From Undibacterium umbellatum (GTDB lineage: Bacteria; Pseudomonadota; Gammaproteobacteria; Burkholderiales; Burkholderiaceae_D): DNA of 64,000 bases. The notes under the pieces are model-generated. The model did no database searches and was not told where the DNA came from. It was given only the letters and a program-made list of their open reading frames with translations. This document shows, one piece after another, positions 1-8,562 of the stretch. Numbering within the stretch: the stretch's first letter is position 1; each line of letters begins with the position of its first letter. The translations under genes and the position numbers were made by a program. The stretch spans positions 48,141 to 112,140 of the forward strand of contig NZ_JACOFX010000019.1 of assembly GCF_014284125.1 (NCBI RefSeq), read 5' to 3'.

Positions 1-300
1 GCACTGATAGAAAAACAAATGCCGCCCGAGGCTTCCTCCTCCATGTTTTCCATGTTGAATGGTGTGGTGCCTGAAAAAGCGCAAGAGCTCAAGGTAGAGG
101 GAGCAGATGCCAGAGCGTGGATGCTGGATGGCAAAATGTATTTGCGACTGACGAACAAGACTTCAGTGCGCTCACCATCATGGACAGGCACCATGTCCTC
201 TATTGATGGTACCAATGTTTATGAGCTTCCTGCGCGCACACCAGTGATTTACGCTGCGCAAGAAGGTAAAAGTGTAGAACTACGTGTGTCGGGGTTTTAA
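1..300 (+). CDS. dotH: DotH/IcmK (TraN) C-terminal end, cut by window edge
   Basis: The reading frame is open from base 1 to the TAA at 298-300, so only about the last 99 residues are present. DotH is an outer-membrane-core component of T4BSS that joins DotC and DotD in the envelope ring. The visible part has the family's C-terminal beta-rich pattern (WMLDGKMYLRLTN, then SPSWTGTMSSIDGTNVYELP). The identification is supported by position: the next gene, starting immediately after this stop codon, is DotG, as in icmK-icmE of Legionella. The start and the signal peptide lie outside the window. An internal ATG at 19 is not the true start. Confidence 0.75.
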   Translation, partial: ALIEKQMPPEASSSMFSMLNGVVPEKAQELKVEGADARAWMLDGKMYLRLTNKTSVRSPSWTGTMSSIDGTNVYELPARTPVIYAAQEGKSVELRVSGF

Positions 301-1782
301 ATGGCTCAAACGAATACAGGTGGAATGGCGTTCCTGGCGAACCCCAAGTCCCGCATGATGGTAATTGGCGTCGCCGTTGTTCTGGTCGCAGGCATAGCCC
401 TGGCGGTGAATGGCATGATCAAAAAGAATGCTGCGAGCCAGGAACAGGGTGAATCTACCAGCACGGCAGCCTTGCCAGCTAATGCGAATCAAAAAACGGT
501 TATTGATACGAACAAGGTGGATGCCAAGCAGTCTGAGTTGCGCAAGGTTGCGAATGAAGACGCTGCCAAACTCGCCGATTCTAACGGCCAAACATTTATT
601 GCCACGATTCGGCCTGATGTGGCACCTGCCTCTGCCCCACAGGCTGCGTCGGCAATTGACCCGTCCATGTATGCCACTCGTAATCCAGAGAATGGTTTTG
701 CTCCCAGATACGCTGGTCCGCGTGAACCTACCGAACAAGAGATACGTGACGCAGAAGCAGCTCACCAAAAGAAAGTGGATGACTGGAAGCGCAGGCTGGC
801 GGCTGATAAGTCAAAAATCAACGAAGCCTGGGAGCCAGGTGCCAGGGTCTTTTATACCGCCTATGTGGGAAGTGAGGATGGCAAGGCGGACAAGAAGGAT
901 GTGAGTGCCCCGGATCTGAGTGCTGGTAAATCTGAAACGCCAGCAAAAGAACAGGTATTTGCCAAAGCTGGAGACATTTTCTATGGCACTATTGATATAG
1001 GCATGAATACCGATGAGCCAAGTGCAGTCACAGCATACATCCTCAGTGGTCCATTCAAGGGGGGGAAACTACTCGGTGCCCTGGCAGGACAGACCGCACC
1101 ATACTCTGAAAAAGCGGTCATTCAATTTACTTCGCTGAATCATCCAAAGTTTGATCGCTCCATTCCAGTCAAAATTTTTGCAGTCGATCGTGATACCAAG
1201 CGTGCTGCTGTCGCAGACAATGTAGACAGACATTTACTGACCAAATTTGGACTTGCTGCGGTAGTTGATTTTGCCCAGGGTTATGCTGAGGGTAAGTCAC
1301 AGAGTGCTACTACTGTAACCTATGGTCAAAACGGTGCGCCGACTGTCATTTCTCAATCAGAGTTGACGAACAAGCAGTTGCTTGCCCGTGGCGCAGCTAA
1401 AACCATGTCGCGTGTTGCCAGCACTCTGGCACCTTATACGAACCGGCCAAATACCCTGGAAGTATATTCCCAAACAGAAATTGGCCTGCTGGTTGCCGCA
1501 GACATTGTCTATGTTGAAGGTATGAGCGCCGATAATAGCGGGCCAGTGCCGGGCACTGGCGCAACCAACAATCCAAGGCGCGCAATGTCGCAAGCTGGTA
1601 GTGCATATCCGACACCACTTCCGGCACAGCAAGCTGCCTATGGTCAGCAACAGGTCTACATGCCTCAGCCAGCGTATGCCCAGCAACCCGTGTATGCGCC
1701 ACAGCCAGTCTATGGAATGCAGCCGTCCTACGGTGTGCAGTCTCCAGTGTATGGGCAAGTTCCCACTTATGGTCAGCGTTAG
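301..1782 (+). CDS. dotG: DotG/IcmE, TrbI/VirB10-like inner-membrane channel protein
   Basis: DotG spans the envelope and links the inner membrane complex to the DotC-DotD-DotH ring. The 493-residue protein has one N-terminal membrane helix (about residues 19-38), a charged, probably disordered linker (40-215), and a TrbI/VirB10-like domain starting with GDIFYGTIDIGMNTDEPS near residue 223 and running to about 415. A tail rich in Tyr, Pro, Gln and Ala (about 425-493) follows, with repeats such as QPVYAPQPVYG. Legionella DotG is more than 1000 residues with a long repeat region before the TrbI domain. That region is absent here and the low-complexity tail comes after the domain. The ATG directly follows the dotH stop, so translation is probably coupled. 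Confidence 0.87.
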   Translation: MAQTNTGGMAFLANPKSRMMVIGVAVVLVAGIALAVNGMIKKNAASQEQGESTSTAALPANANQKTVIDTNKVDAKQSELRKVANEDAAKLADSNGQTFIATIRPDVAPASAPQAASAIDPSMYATRNPENGFAPRYAGPREPTEQEIRDAEAAHQKKVDDWKRRLAADKSKINEAWEPGARVFYTAYVGSEDGKADKKDVSAPDLSAGKSETPAKEQVFAKAGDIFYGTIDIGMNTDEPSAVTAYILSGPFKGGKLLGALAGQTAPYSEKAVIQFTSLNHPKFDRSIPVKIFAVDRDTKRAAVADNVDRHLLTKFGLAAVVDFAQGYAEGKSQSATTVTYGQNGAPTVISQSELTNKQLLARGAAKTMSRVASTLAPYTNRPNTLEVYSQTEIGLLVAADIVYVEGMSADNSGPVPGTGATNNPRRAMSQAGSAYPTPLPAQQAAYGQQQVYMPQPAYAQQPVYAPQPVYGMQPSYGVQSPVYGQVPTYGQR

Positions 1783-1872
1783 ATCAGCGGGTGATCAGCG
1801 TAGATTCGTTGATGGAATGCAGCTTTATTTTTGACCACAAAGCCTAGAGTGAATAGAAGATAAGGAAGAATA

Positions 1873-2958
1873 ATGGGAATGAATGACTGGGATGATCTTT
1901 CGGGTAACCCAACTAATAGTGCAGATACTGACTCTTCAAACAGTCCGACCAGCGTCGCTAGCAGTAATGTGACGCCGCCAGCTGCCGTGGCGGCAAGCAA
2001 TAGCAACAAGACCATGTACTTGGCAATGGGGGGGCTGATGCTGTTCGTGATGGGCGTATTTGGTTACACCAAGTACATGGAATTCCAGGGTGTACAGAAT
2101 GACGAGCGCATGCAGCAACAGCAGGCTTTCCAGAAAAGTAAAGCAGAAGCTGAGCAGCAGAAACGCAAGGCAGAGGAAAAGACGGCGCCACCTGTCGCCG
2201 CTGCTACCACTGCTAACACCGCACCAGTTGCAGAGCAAGCGCCTGCACCAGCAAGCCTGCCTCCGGGTGATGATCTGGCAACGCTGGCGCAGCTTAAGAA
2301 TCGCAGCATCACGAATCCGGCAACACAGACTCCGTTGGCAGTGCCAGCAGCAGTAGCGACGGCACCTGTGAACGTAGTCTTGTCAAGTTCTGTTGCGCAA
2401 AGCGCGCCAGCTGCGCCAATGGCTGCGTCCAGCCAGGATGGGCAGAAGCGAGAGCAATATGTCAGTCTTCTGGAAGGGCGTGTGAATGACCTCGGTCTGG
2501 CAAAATTGCGACTGGAAGCTGAGCTCTGCAAGTATGAGCCAGGTCGTGGTTTCTGCGCGCGTTCCGGCAAAGGCGTTGCTGCACCGGAAGCCTTACGTGA
2601 ACCGGTCCGGCCTGCCAGCAGATCCGTGCAATCGCCCTCAGAGACGACGGCACGTGTCATGTTATTTGACACTGCCAAAGCTGGAAATGCGATCGCAGCT
2701 GATTTGCCACGTACTGTGTCAAGTGGCAACAATGCAATGTCCGCAAACTCGCCATCGCGTAGTCAGGCGGCAGATACAGCGCCAAAAGCCCTGTCTTTGC
2801 AGGGATTGACCATCTTGCGCGACCGCGTGCTGTACCGTGACCGCGACGGCTTAACGCATGAGGTGGAGTTGGGTGGCAATATGGAAAACTTGGGGCGCCT
2901 GGAAAGAATAGATTTTGAAAGAAAATCTTTCCAGGCCGGTGGCCGTACTTATAACTGA
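1873..2958 (+). CDS. dotF: DotF/IcmG-like inner-membrane T4BSS protein
   Basis: The 361-residue protein has a cytoplasmic N-terminal part, one membrane helix (about residues 46-66), a short charged coiled coil (about 70-105, rich in Gln, Lys and Glu), a long Ala/Pro-rich linker, and a conserved-looking C-terminal segment (about 305-361: LSLQGLTILRDRVLYRDRDG). This matches the layout of DotF/IcmG (TraP in IncI plasmids), which binds DotG and joins the core complex. The place after dotG and before icmC fits icmE-icmG-icmC of Legionella. It is longer than Legionella DotF (about 270 residues) because of the linker. The start has a good ribosome site (AAGGAAGA, five to nine bases upstream). The assignment rests on architecture and synteny. 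Confidence 0.65.
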   Translation: MGMNDWDDLSGNPTNSADTDSSNSPTSVASSNVTPPAAVAASNSNKTMYLAMGGLMLFVMGVFGYTKYMEFQGVQNDERMQQQQAFQKSKAEAEQQKRKAEEKTAPPVAAATTANTAPVAEQAPAPASLPPGDDLATLAQLKNRSITNPATQTPLAVPAAVATAPVNVVLSSSVAQSAPAAPMAASSQDGQKREQYVSLLEGRVNDLGLAKLRLEAELCKYEPGRGFCARSGKGVAAPEALREPVRPASRSVQSPSETTARVMLFDTAKAGNAIAADLPRTVSSGNNAMSANSPSRSQAADTAPKALSLQGLTILRDRVLYRDRDGLTHEVELGGNMENLGRLERIDFERKSFQAGGRTYN

Positions 2959-2978
2959 TAACAGGTCTGGAGATGTTG

Positions 2979-3572
2979 ATGTCAATTTCTCGCACTCGCC
3001 TCTTCTTCGGAATGGCGTCCAGCCTGCTGGCTGCGCCAGCATTTGCTGCGGGCCCAACAGCCATGACCATGCTGCTGAAATTTGGCGAGAGCATACCGGG
3101 GTTGTGGAACTTCGCGCAGGCGATGAGTTTTGTGGTGGCAATGTTTTTGTTTGGTTTTTCCCTGTTCAAATTGAAACGGATAGGAGATAGAAAATCAAAT
3201 GAAGGGATGATGTCGGTAGTGATGACACTGCTGGCTGCAACTGGCCTGTTTTATTTGTCTTCTTCATTGGACAGCTTTTTGGTGTCCACCTTCGGGACCA
3301 GCACTATCATGACCTATACCTCGTCGAGCATACTGGATGCAGAAGGCCTCAAGGCGGCGAAGGTTGTCATTGGTTTTGTCAATCTGATCGGGCTGATTGC
3401 GTTTGCCCGAGGCTGGTATGCGCTCAAGATGCTGGGTTCTGGTGGTGGTCACAAGGAGGACACGGCCAAGCGCGCCATCGTGCTACTGGTAGGCGGCACC
3501 TTCTGTCTGAACATCGTCGCACTTTCGGAAGTTTTGCAGAGATCATTGGGTATCAGCAACATTATCAATTGA
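2979..3572 (+). CDS. icmC: IcmC/DotE-like inner-membrane protein
   Basis: The 197-residue polytopic protein has a hydrophobic N-terminus resembling a signal (SSLLAAPAFAAGP) and three further membrane helices (about 45-65, 80-100, 128-150) plus a C-terminal one (about 160-180). The pattern GLIAFARGWYALKMLG, followed by a Gly/Lys loop and GGTFCLNIVALSEVL, is that of the IcmC/DotE family, small T4BSS membrane proteins related to IcmD and DotV. I prefer ATG 2979 over ATG 2973 because GGAG at 2969-2972 is six bases from the former but abuts the latter. It starts 20 bases after dotF and is probably in the same operon. Confidence 0.75.
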   Translation: MSISRTRLFFGMASSLLAAPAFAAGPTAMTMLLKFGESIPGLWNFAQAMSFVVAMFLFGFSLFKLKRIGDRKSNEGMMSVVMTLLAATGLFYLSSSLDSFLVSTFGTSTIMTYTSSSILDAEGLKAAKVVIGFVNLIGLIAFARGWYALKMLGSGGGHKEDTAKRAIVLLVGGTFCLNIVALSEVLQRSLGISNIIN

Positions 3573-3618
3573 AAGGAGGGGTAACTCTCCCTTGTTGTCA
3601 GAAAATGCTAATTATTTT

Positions 3619-3645
3619 GACTTTTGTTCGTATAAAAACTTGAAA
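3619..3645 (+). promoter_or_regulatory. Copy 1 of a repeated promoter-like element, upstream of icmD
   Basis: The 16-mer ACTTTTGTTCGTATAA at 3620-3635 recurs with one change at 17273-17288 and 45803-45818. The match with the 45.8 kb copy continues through AAA[C/T]TTGAAA. TATAAA at 3631-3636 could serve as a -10 box. No good -35 hexamer is seen at the usual spacing, so the conserved T-rich upstream half may be an activator site. It lies about 80 bases before the icmD start. Confidence 0.5.
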
Positions 3646-3725
3646 GCATTTTTGGTCTGAGGTATTCTTAGCGATGTTCTTACCGGACTTTGTTGCATCT
3701 ATTTCTAAAGCTTAGGAGTGTTTCC

Positions 3726-4136
3726 ATGAAAAAACTTAACAAGAGTATCAAAGGCAAGCTGGGCGTTGTGTTGGGTGTGGCGGCAGGCACAGCCGTGGCG
3801 CTGATGCCAGAGCTGGCTTTTGCAGCAGACCCAGCAACGCAATCAATCGGCGATATCGCAATGAATGCGTCCAAAAGTATCAACGGTGTGCAAGTCATGA
3901 TCCAGGGTGCCTGCTACATGGCTGGCGTAGCGCTGGCTGGTGGCTCCATGTTCAAGTTCAAGGCGCACAAGGACAACCCTCAGCAAACACCGCTGTCCAC
4001 ACCTATCGTCATGCTGGCTGTCGCAGCAGGTTTGCTGTACTTGCCATCGTTGATGAGTAGTGCTGGTGATTCTCTCTGGGGTGGCAAACAGAACAGTAAC
4101 AAAGTTTCTTATCAGTACAGCAGCTTCGGTACCTGA
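3726..4136 (+). CDS. icmD: IcmD/DotP-like small membrane protein
   Basis: The 136-residue protein starts with Lys-rich residues and a hydrophobic signal-like segment (about 9-30, ending AFAADP). Two membrane helices follow (about 55-75 and 92-112), separated by FKFKAHKDNPQQTPLSTPI, a hallmark of IcmD/DotP. ATG 3726 is chosen because TAGGAGTG lies just upstream at 3713-3720; a longer reading from 3690 has no such site. It is the last gene before a strong terminator, and its own promoter-like element lies upstream, so it may be expressed separately from the dotG-icmC genes. Confidence 0.83.
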   Translation: MKKLNKSIKGKLGVVLGVAAGTAVALMPELAFAADPATQSIGDIAMNASKSINGVQVMIQGACYMAGVALAGGSMFKFKAHKDNPQQTPLSTPIVMLAVAAGLLYLPSLMSSAGDSLWGGKQNSNKVSYQYSSFGT

Positions 4137-4230
4137 TATCTGGCTGGGCTTGCTGACAGCGCACTCGCAGCCATCCTGCGGCAAGACACCAGAAATTGCC
4201 TGAACTTGCGGGAATTTTATGACAGTCCAC

Positions 4231-4263
4231 AAAAGCCTCGCAGGCCAAGTCTGCGAGGCTTTT
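4231..4263 (+). terminator. Rho-independent terminator after icmD
   Basis: A perfect 13-bp stem (AAAAGCCTCGCAG at 4231-4243, complement at 4251-4263) with a seven-base loop ends in a run of T. It can work in both directions and separates icmD from dotO. Confidence 0.9.
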
Positions 4264-4432
4264 GTATAAGCTGAAAGCAATGGATTAAGTGCCTTGTCAT
4301 AAAAGCATCATCAGTTTCACCGCTTTTTGATGAATTTGTAGGCTATGCCCAGTCTTCCAGCTTGTCTGGCGTCTAGGCCAAATAGAGGTGTTGATCACCT
4401 GTTTGTCCTGTTGTAAATTGAACGGAGAAAAT

Positions 4433-7400
4433 ATGTCGGTAGTAAATTCTGTACTTGAAGGCGTGGATGAATTTGTCTATTGGGCAGGTTCCATGTTCAG
4501 GAGTGCTGCTTCAGTTTACTGTGAATTGGAAACCACTGATGACGAGAGTACCCTGGTAGCCAAGGATGGATCTCTGATCAGTTTTATTCGTGTCGATGGC
4601 GCCAGGTTCCTGGTCGGGGTTGAAGAGTTCGCCTCCATCCACCGCTCACTGATGCAGGGTATTGAGTCCTTTTTCGGCACTGCCGGGCATCACATGCAAG
4701 TAGTCTTTGGTTGCGACAAGGATTTTGTTGTGCGTGACATCAGCTATGCACTGGATGGTTCAAGAGAAACCGCAAGAAATTTGCAAATGGATGTACAAGA
4801 CATGTTCGATGCCAAAGTGGCGCACATGTCGCAATACACTTCTCATGAAGAATGCTATCTGGTGTTGTGGACGCATGGTTCTTCCATGACCAAGGCTGAA
4901 GCCGCTACGGCATCCAAAGAAAAAATCCAGTTCAATAAAGAACATAACGTGCCCGTCATGAAACACAGCCAGTATGTGTTTGCGGCGATACGCGAACTGC
5001 GCGACAGGCATAGTTCTTTCAAGCGGTCAGTCAAACTGGAGCTGGAAACGGCTGGCCTCGATTGTGAAATTCTGGATGCGCACTCGGCATTGCGGGTAGC
5101 GCGCATGTCCTATGATGCTGATTACACAGACGAATTATGGAAGCCGCGGTTGCTGGGTGACAAGATATCCCCACGCGCTTTTGAAAATCCGCATCCCCGT
5201 GATGTGTCCGACATACTGTATCCGCGCATTGAACATCAGATCATGCCGCGCGATGCTGAGGAACTGAATGGCAAATGGTTGCGCATAGGTGATCGCATCA
5301 TTGCGCCTGTCCATGTGTATCTGTTCCCCAAGGATATCAGTACTTTCCAGCGTTTGTTTGCTCGCCTGAGAGAGGCAGATTTGCCCTGGCGCTATTCCAT
5401 GATGATGGAGGGTGGCGGAGTCCGTGGTTTTGGCATGAAATCCATGATTGCCGCATTGATCTCGTTTGCCTCGTCAAATAACAAGCTGGCCAATAATGCC
5501 GTGCAGGCGTTGCAGAATTACCAGGACATGGAGGGGGGCACAGTCGTCAAGGTGTCGATGTCGTTTGCGACCTGGGCACCAGTCGGTGAAGAAAAGCTCC
5601 TGCGTAGCAGGGAACAAAGACTGGCGCGCGCCATCGAAGGATGGGGCGGTATGGAAGTGTTTGATAAAAGCGGCGATCCTTTCGAAGGCGTTGCATCCAC
5701 TCTGGTAGGTTTTTCCACCAAAAACATGGGGACGCCAGCCATTGCTCCCTTGCCAGATATCGTCTACATGATGCCTTTGCAGCGTCCAGCCTCGTCCTGG
5801 AAAGAAGGCGCAGTATTATTCCGTTCCCCGGATGGCAAACTATGGCCTTACCAGCCGGGCTCCAGCAAACAGACTACCTGGATTGACATCATCTTTGCGA
5901 AGCCGGGTTCTGGTAAGTCAGTATTATCCAACATGTTGAACTGGGCAATTTGCGTCATGCCTGGCCTGAAGCGCCTGCCGCGGATATCTATTATCGATAT
6001 TGGTCCCTCATCAAGTGGTTTGATATCCCTGGTGAAAGATGCATTGCCACCCAATCTCAAGCATTTGGCCAATTACTTCCGTCTGCGCATGACGCCAGAA
6101 TATGCGGTCAATCCTTTCGATACCCAGCTTGGCTATCACTATCCAATACCTCAGGAGCGCGCTTTTCTGGTGAACCTGTTGACCCTGCTGACTATGCCCA
6201 TGGGAAAAACCGAGCCCTACGATGGTATGCCAGATATTTGTGGCATGGTGGTGGATGAAGCTTATCGCCTGTATTCGCCAGAGAAGAGTCCAAAGCGCTA
6301 CTCCGAGCATCAGGATGAAAAAGTCGATGCGGCCGTCAGATCACTGGGTTTACATACCGATGGGATAACTACCTGGTGGGACATCACTGATGAATTATTC
6401 AAGCACGGCATGGTGCATGAAGCCATTCTGGCTCAGCGATTTGCGGTGCCGAATATGAATGACCTGACTTCCGTCGTGCAGGATCAGTCATTCAGGGATG
6501 TGTATACCAAACCTAAAACTGCCACTTCTGAAACCATTGTTGATGCATTTTCGCGCATGATACAGTCAGTTTTGCGTGAGTATCCAGTGCTGACATCCAC
6601 CACCAGATTCGATATTGGCGACACCCGTATTGTAGCGATTGATCTTGACGAGGTTGCAAAGTCCGGTGGTGCTGCCGCTGACCGCCGCACCGGTATCATG
6701 TACATGCTGGGACAGTTCATAGGTACACGTAACTTCTTCTTTAATGAAGAAAATCTGCAGGAATGCCGCCCCATTTACAAGGCCTATCACAAGGCACGTG
6801 TGGATGAAATCAAGGAAGACCCGAAACGCGTCGTCTTTGATGAATTCCACAGAACTGAAAATTCACCCGTGGTACGTGACCAGGTTCTGGTGTATATGCG
6901 CGAAGGCCGTAAATGGGGCGTGCAGGTTTGTCTGTTGTCGCAATCCATGAATGACTTTGACAAAGAGATGGTGGAATTTGCGACTTCCATTTTCGTCCTT
7001 GATGGCGGTGACGCGGCACAAGTGAAAGAAATCGGAGATCGTTTTGGCTTGTCCAAAACTGCCCGTCATGCGCTGGAATCGGGGCGGGTTCATCCACCAC
7101 GATCTGGCGGTTCAACTTTCCTGGCAATATTCTCGACCAAGAAACACCGGAACGAGCAACTCCTGACCAACACTGTTGGCCCTATGGAATTGTGGGCATT
7201 CTCCACCACACGTAAAGATACTATTCTCAGGGATAAGTTATACCGCGCCATAGGATCATCCAAGGCCAGAAGGGTATTGGCAGAAAACTATCCGGATGGC
7301 TCAGCCATGGATGAGATCGAACGCCGCGAACTTGCCAGAAAATCTGCCACCGGCATGATAGGCGAGGATGACGATACCAATATCATCGAGGCCATGGCAG

Positions 7401-7468
7401 AGGAATTGCTGGTCTATTCACACAAAAAAGACCATGAAGAGAAGAAACGGGCGGCAGCGCTAGTATAA
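4433..7468 (+). CDS. dotO: DotO/IcmB (TraU), VirB4-like secretion ATPase
   Basis: DotO is the VirB4-class ATPase that powers assembly and transport at the cytoplasmic base of T4BSS. The 1011-residue length matches the Legionella protein (about 1009). A Walker A motif, AKPGSGKS, lies near residues 489-496, and a Walker B-like VVFDEFH is near residue 800. It is followed by LLSQSMNDFD, typical of the sensor region of these ATPases. The N-terminal half carries the VirB4 N-domain with no membrane helix. ATG 4433 is preferred over GTG 4388 because CGGAGAA lies four to ten bases upstream. In Legionella icmJ/dotN stands between icmD and icmB; here it is absent, and a possible substitute lies at 32,543. 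Confidence 0.94.
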   Translation: MSVVNSVLEGVDEFVYWAGSMFRSAASVYCELETTDDESTLVAKDGSLISFIRVDGARFLVGVEEFASIHRSLMQGIESFFGTAGHHMQVVFGCDKDFVVRDISYALDGSRETARNLQMDVQDMFDAKVAHMSQYTSHEECYLVLWTHGSSMTKAEAATASKEKIQFNKEHNVPVMKHSQYVFAAIRELRDRHSSFKRSVKLELETAGLDCEILDAHSALRVARMSYDADYTDELWKPRLLGDKISPRAFENPHPRDVSDILYPRIEHQIMPRDAEELNGKWLRIGDRIIAPVHVYLFPKDISTFQRLFARLREADLPWRYSMMMEGGGVRGFGMKSMIAALISFASSNNKLANNAVQALQNYQDMEGGTVVKVSMSFATWAPVGEEKLLRSREQRLARAIEGWGGMEVFDKSGDPFEGVASTLVGFSTKNMGTPAIAPLPDIVYMMPLQRPASSWKEGAVLFRSPDGKLWPYQPGSSKQTTWIDIIFAKPGSGKSVLSNMLNWAICVMPGLKRLPRISIIDIGPSSSGLISLVKDALPPNLKHLANYFRLRMTPEYAVNPFDTQLGYHYPIPQERAFLVNLLTLLTMPMGKTEPYDGMPDICGMVVDEAYRLYSPEKSPKRYSEHQDEKVDAAVRSLGLHTDGITTWWDITDELFKHGMVHEAILAQRFAVPNMNDLTSVVQDQSFRDVYTKPKTATSETIVDAFSRMIQSVLREYPVLTSTTRFDIGDTRIVAIDLDEVAKSGGAAADRRTGIMYMLGQFIGTRNFFFNEENLQECRPIYKAYHKARVDEIKEDPKRVVFDEFHRTENSPVVRDQVLVYMREGRKWGVQVCLLSQSMNDFDKEMVEFATSIFVLDGGDAAQVKEIGDRFGLSKTARHALESGRVHPPRSGGSTFLAIFSTKKHRNEQLLTNTVGPMELWAFSTTRKDTILRDKLYRAIGSSKARRVLAENYPDGSAMDEIERRELARKSATGMIGEDDDTNIIEAMAEELLVYSHKKDHEEKKRAAALV

Positions 7469-7498
7469 GGCGATGTTGTTTCTTCTGGCATTGACTTG

Positions 7499-7530
7499 AA
7501 GACGGGTGGCAAGCAGTGTTGCCCGTCTTT
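7499..7530 (+). terminator. Rho-independent terminator after dotO
   Basis: AAGACGGG pairs with CCCGTCTT around an imperfect inner stem (GCAA/TTGC) and ends in TTT. It lies about 30 bases after the dotO stop. Confidence 0.75.
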
Positions 7531-8009
7531 GAGTACTGTGCAAATAATTACGCTAGCACTGGCGTGTCATTGGCTACATACGTTGCAGCGCTGACCGCTG
7601 CGCCCCCTTGATTTTGCAAAAGCAGGTTGTTCTACATCCCCCATAGCATGGACTGCGCAGAATTTGCAGTTGCTGGGGGGCTCCCATTTTTTCTCAGCTA
7701 CTTGGCCGCATTTGTTTTTTTGTGCAGCTTGCAGTGGCGCTCGCTTCTTTGCTTCAGAGTTCTTTGTTGCGGGAAAATCAGAATCTCATGATTTGCTCAA
7801 AATACTGTATTTGGGTAATGCAATTTCAATAAAATGTGCAATTATTTTATGCTATCATTGTCTTAAAGTTTTTGATTAATATTGATTTTCATCCACTAAA
7901 ACGGAAATAAACAGGAAATTTCACTTCATCATTGATGTAGATGATAGAGGGAGTTTCAGTATCGACAGGGCTTTAAACGATGCGCGTTCGCAACTCAGAG
8001 ACTTCAACC
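7531..8009. other. Intergenic region before dotD
   Basis: No convincing gene lies here. The first part is GC-neutral. From about 7790 to 7930 it becomes AT-rich and must hold the promoter of the dotD-dotC-dotB-icmT group, but no clear -35/-10 pair can be assigned. A 71-residue open frame at 7664-7879 lacks a ribosome site and family features. Confidence 0.5.
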
Positions 8010-8543
8010 ATGAATCAGATCAAATTTGCTGTCAGTCTACTAGCTGTTTCTGCAGCCTTGGCCGGTTGCCAGACGAGAAATCCCAAAGTCGCAGAAGATC
8101 AGAAATCCCGTTTGTCCGAGACGGTGACATTGCAGCAGCAATTGTTGGCGACTGCAGACTCGATAGAGCGCAACTCGCAATTGCTGGCAGAGGCAAGCAA
8201 TACCCGTGCTGCCGTTGAGAAAGCCCAGTTGTCCCCTGCGCAGCAAGTGAAAATGGATAAAGCGGCCAATACCAAAGAACCCTATGGCATGACTGCGAAA
8301 ATCAGCTTTGTCTGGGAAGCTGGGCCAATCCAGGAAGTAGCGCGCCAAATGGCGATACGTTCGGGATATGAATACATGCAACCTGAAGGCAGCGTTCCAG
8401 CTATCCCTGTCATGGTAAAAATCAACGCCAGGGAGCAGTCCATCGCCTCTATCTTGCGCGATGCAGGCTTACAAGCCGGCTCCCGTGCAGATATCGTAGT
8501 GGATGAAGCGAGAAGAAAAGTTCTGGTTCGCTTTTTTGACTAA
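8010..8543 (+). CDS. dotD: DotD (TraH) outer-membrane lipoprotein
   Basis: DotD is a lipoprotein of the T4BSS outer-membrane ring with a fold like the N0 domain of secretins. The 177-residue protein begins MNQIKFAVSLLAVSAALAGC, a lipoprotein signal with the lipobox LAGC. A helical segment (about 30-75) precedes the N0-like domain (about 90-177: AKISFVWEAGPIQEVARQMA and ADIVVDEARRKVLVRF). ATG 8010 is chosen over ATG 7980 because only the shorter form starts with a proper signal. It heads the group dotD-dotC-dotB, as in Legionella. Confidence 0.88.
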   Translation: MNQIKFAVSLLAVSAALAGCQTRNPKVAEDQKSRLSETVTLQQQLLATADSIERNSQLLAEASNTRAAVEKAQLSPAQQVKMDKAANTKEPYGMTAKISFVWEAGPIQEVARQMAIRSGYEYMQPEGSVPAIPVMVKINAREQSIASILRDAGLQAGSRADIVVDEARRKVLVRFFD

Positions 8544-8562
8544 TTCTGATAGCGGATCATTT

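Noticed and set aside
2064..2732. A 222-codon minus-strand frame
   Set aside because: It is antisense to dotF and Ala/Ser/Cys-rich, an artefact of the codon bias of the real gene.
7664..7879. A 71-codon frame in the dotO-dotD gap
   Set aside because: It has no ribosome site and a Phe/Cys-rich composition, and it ends in the AT-rich promoter region.
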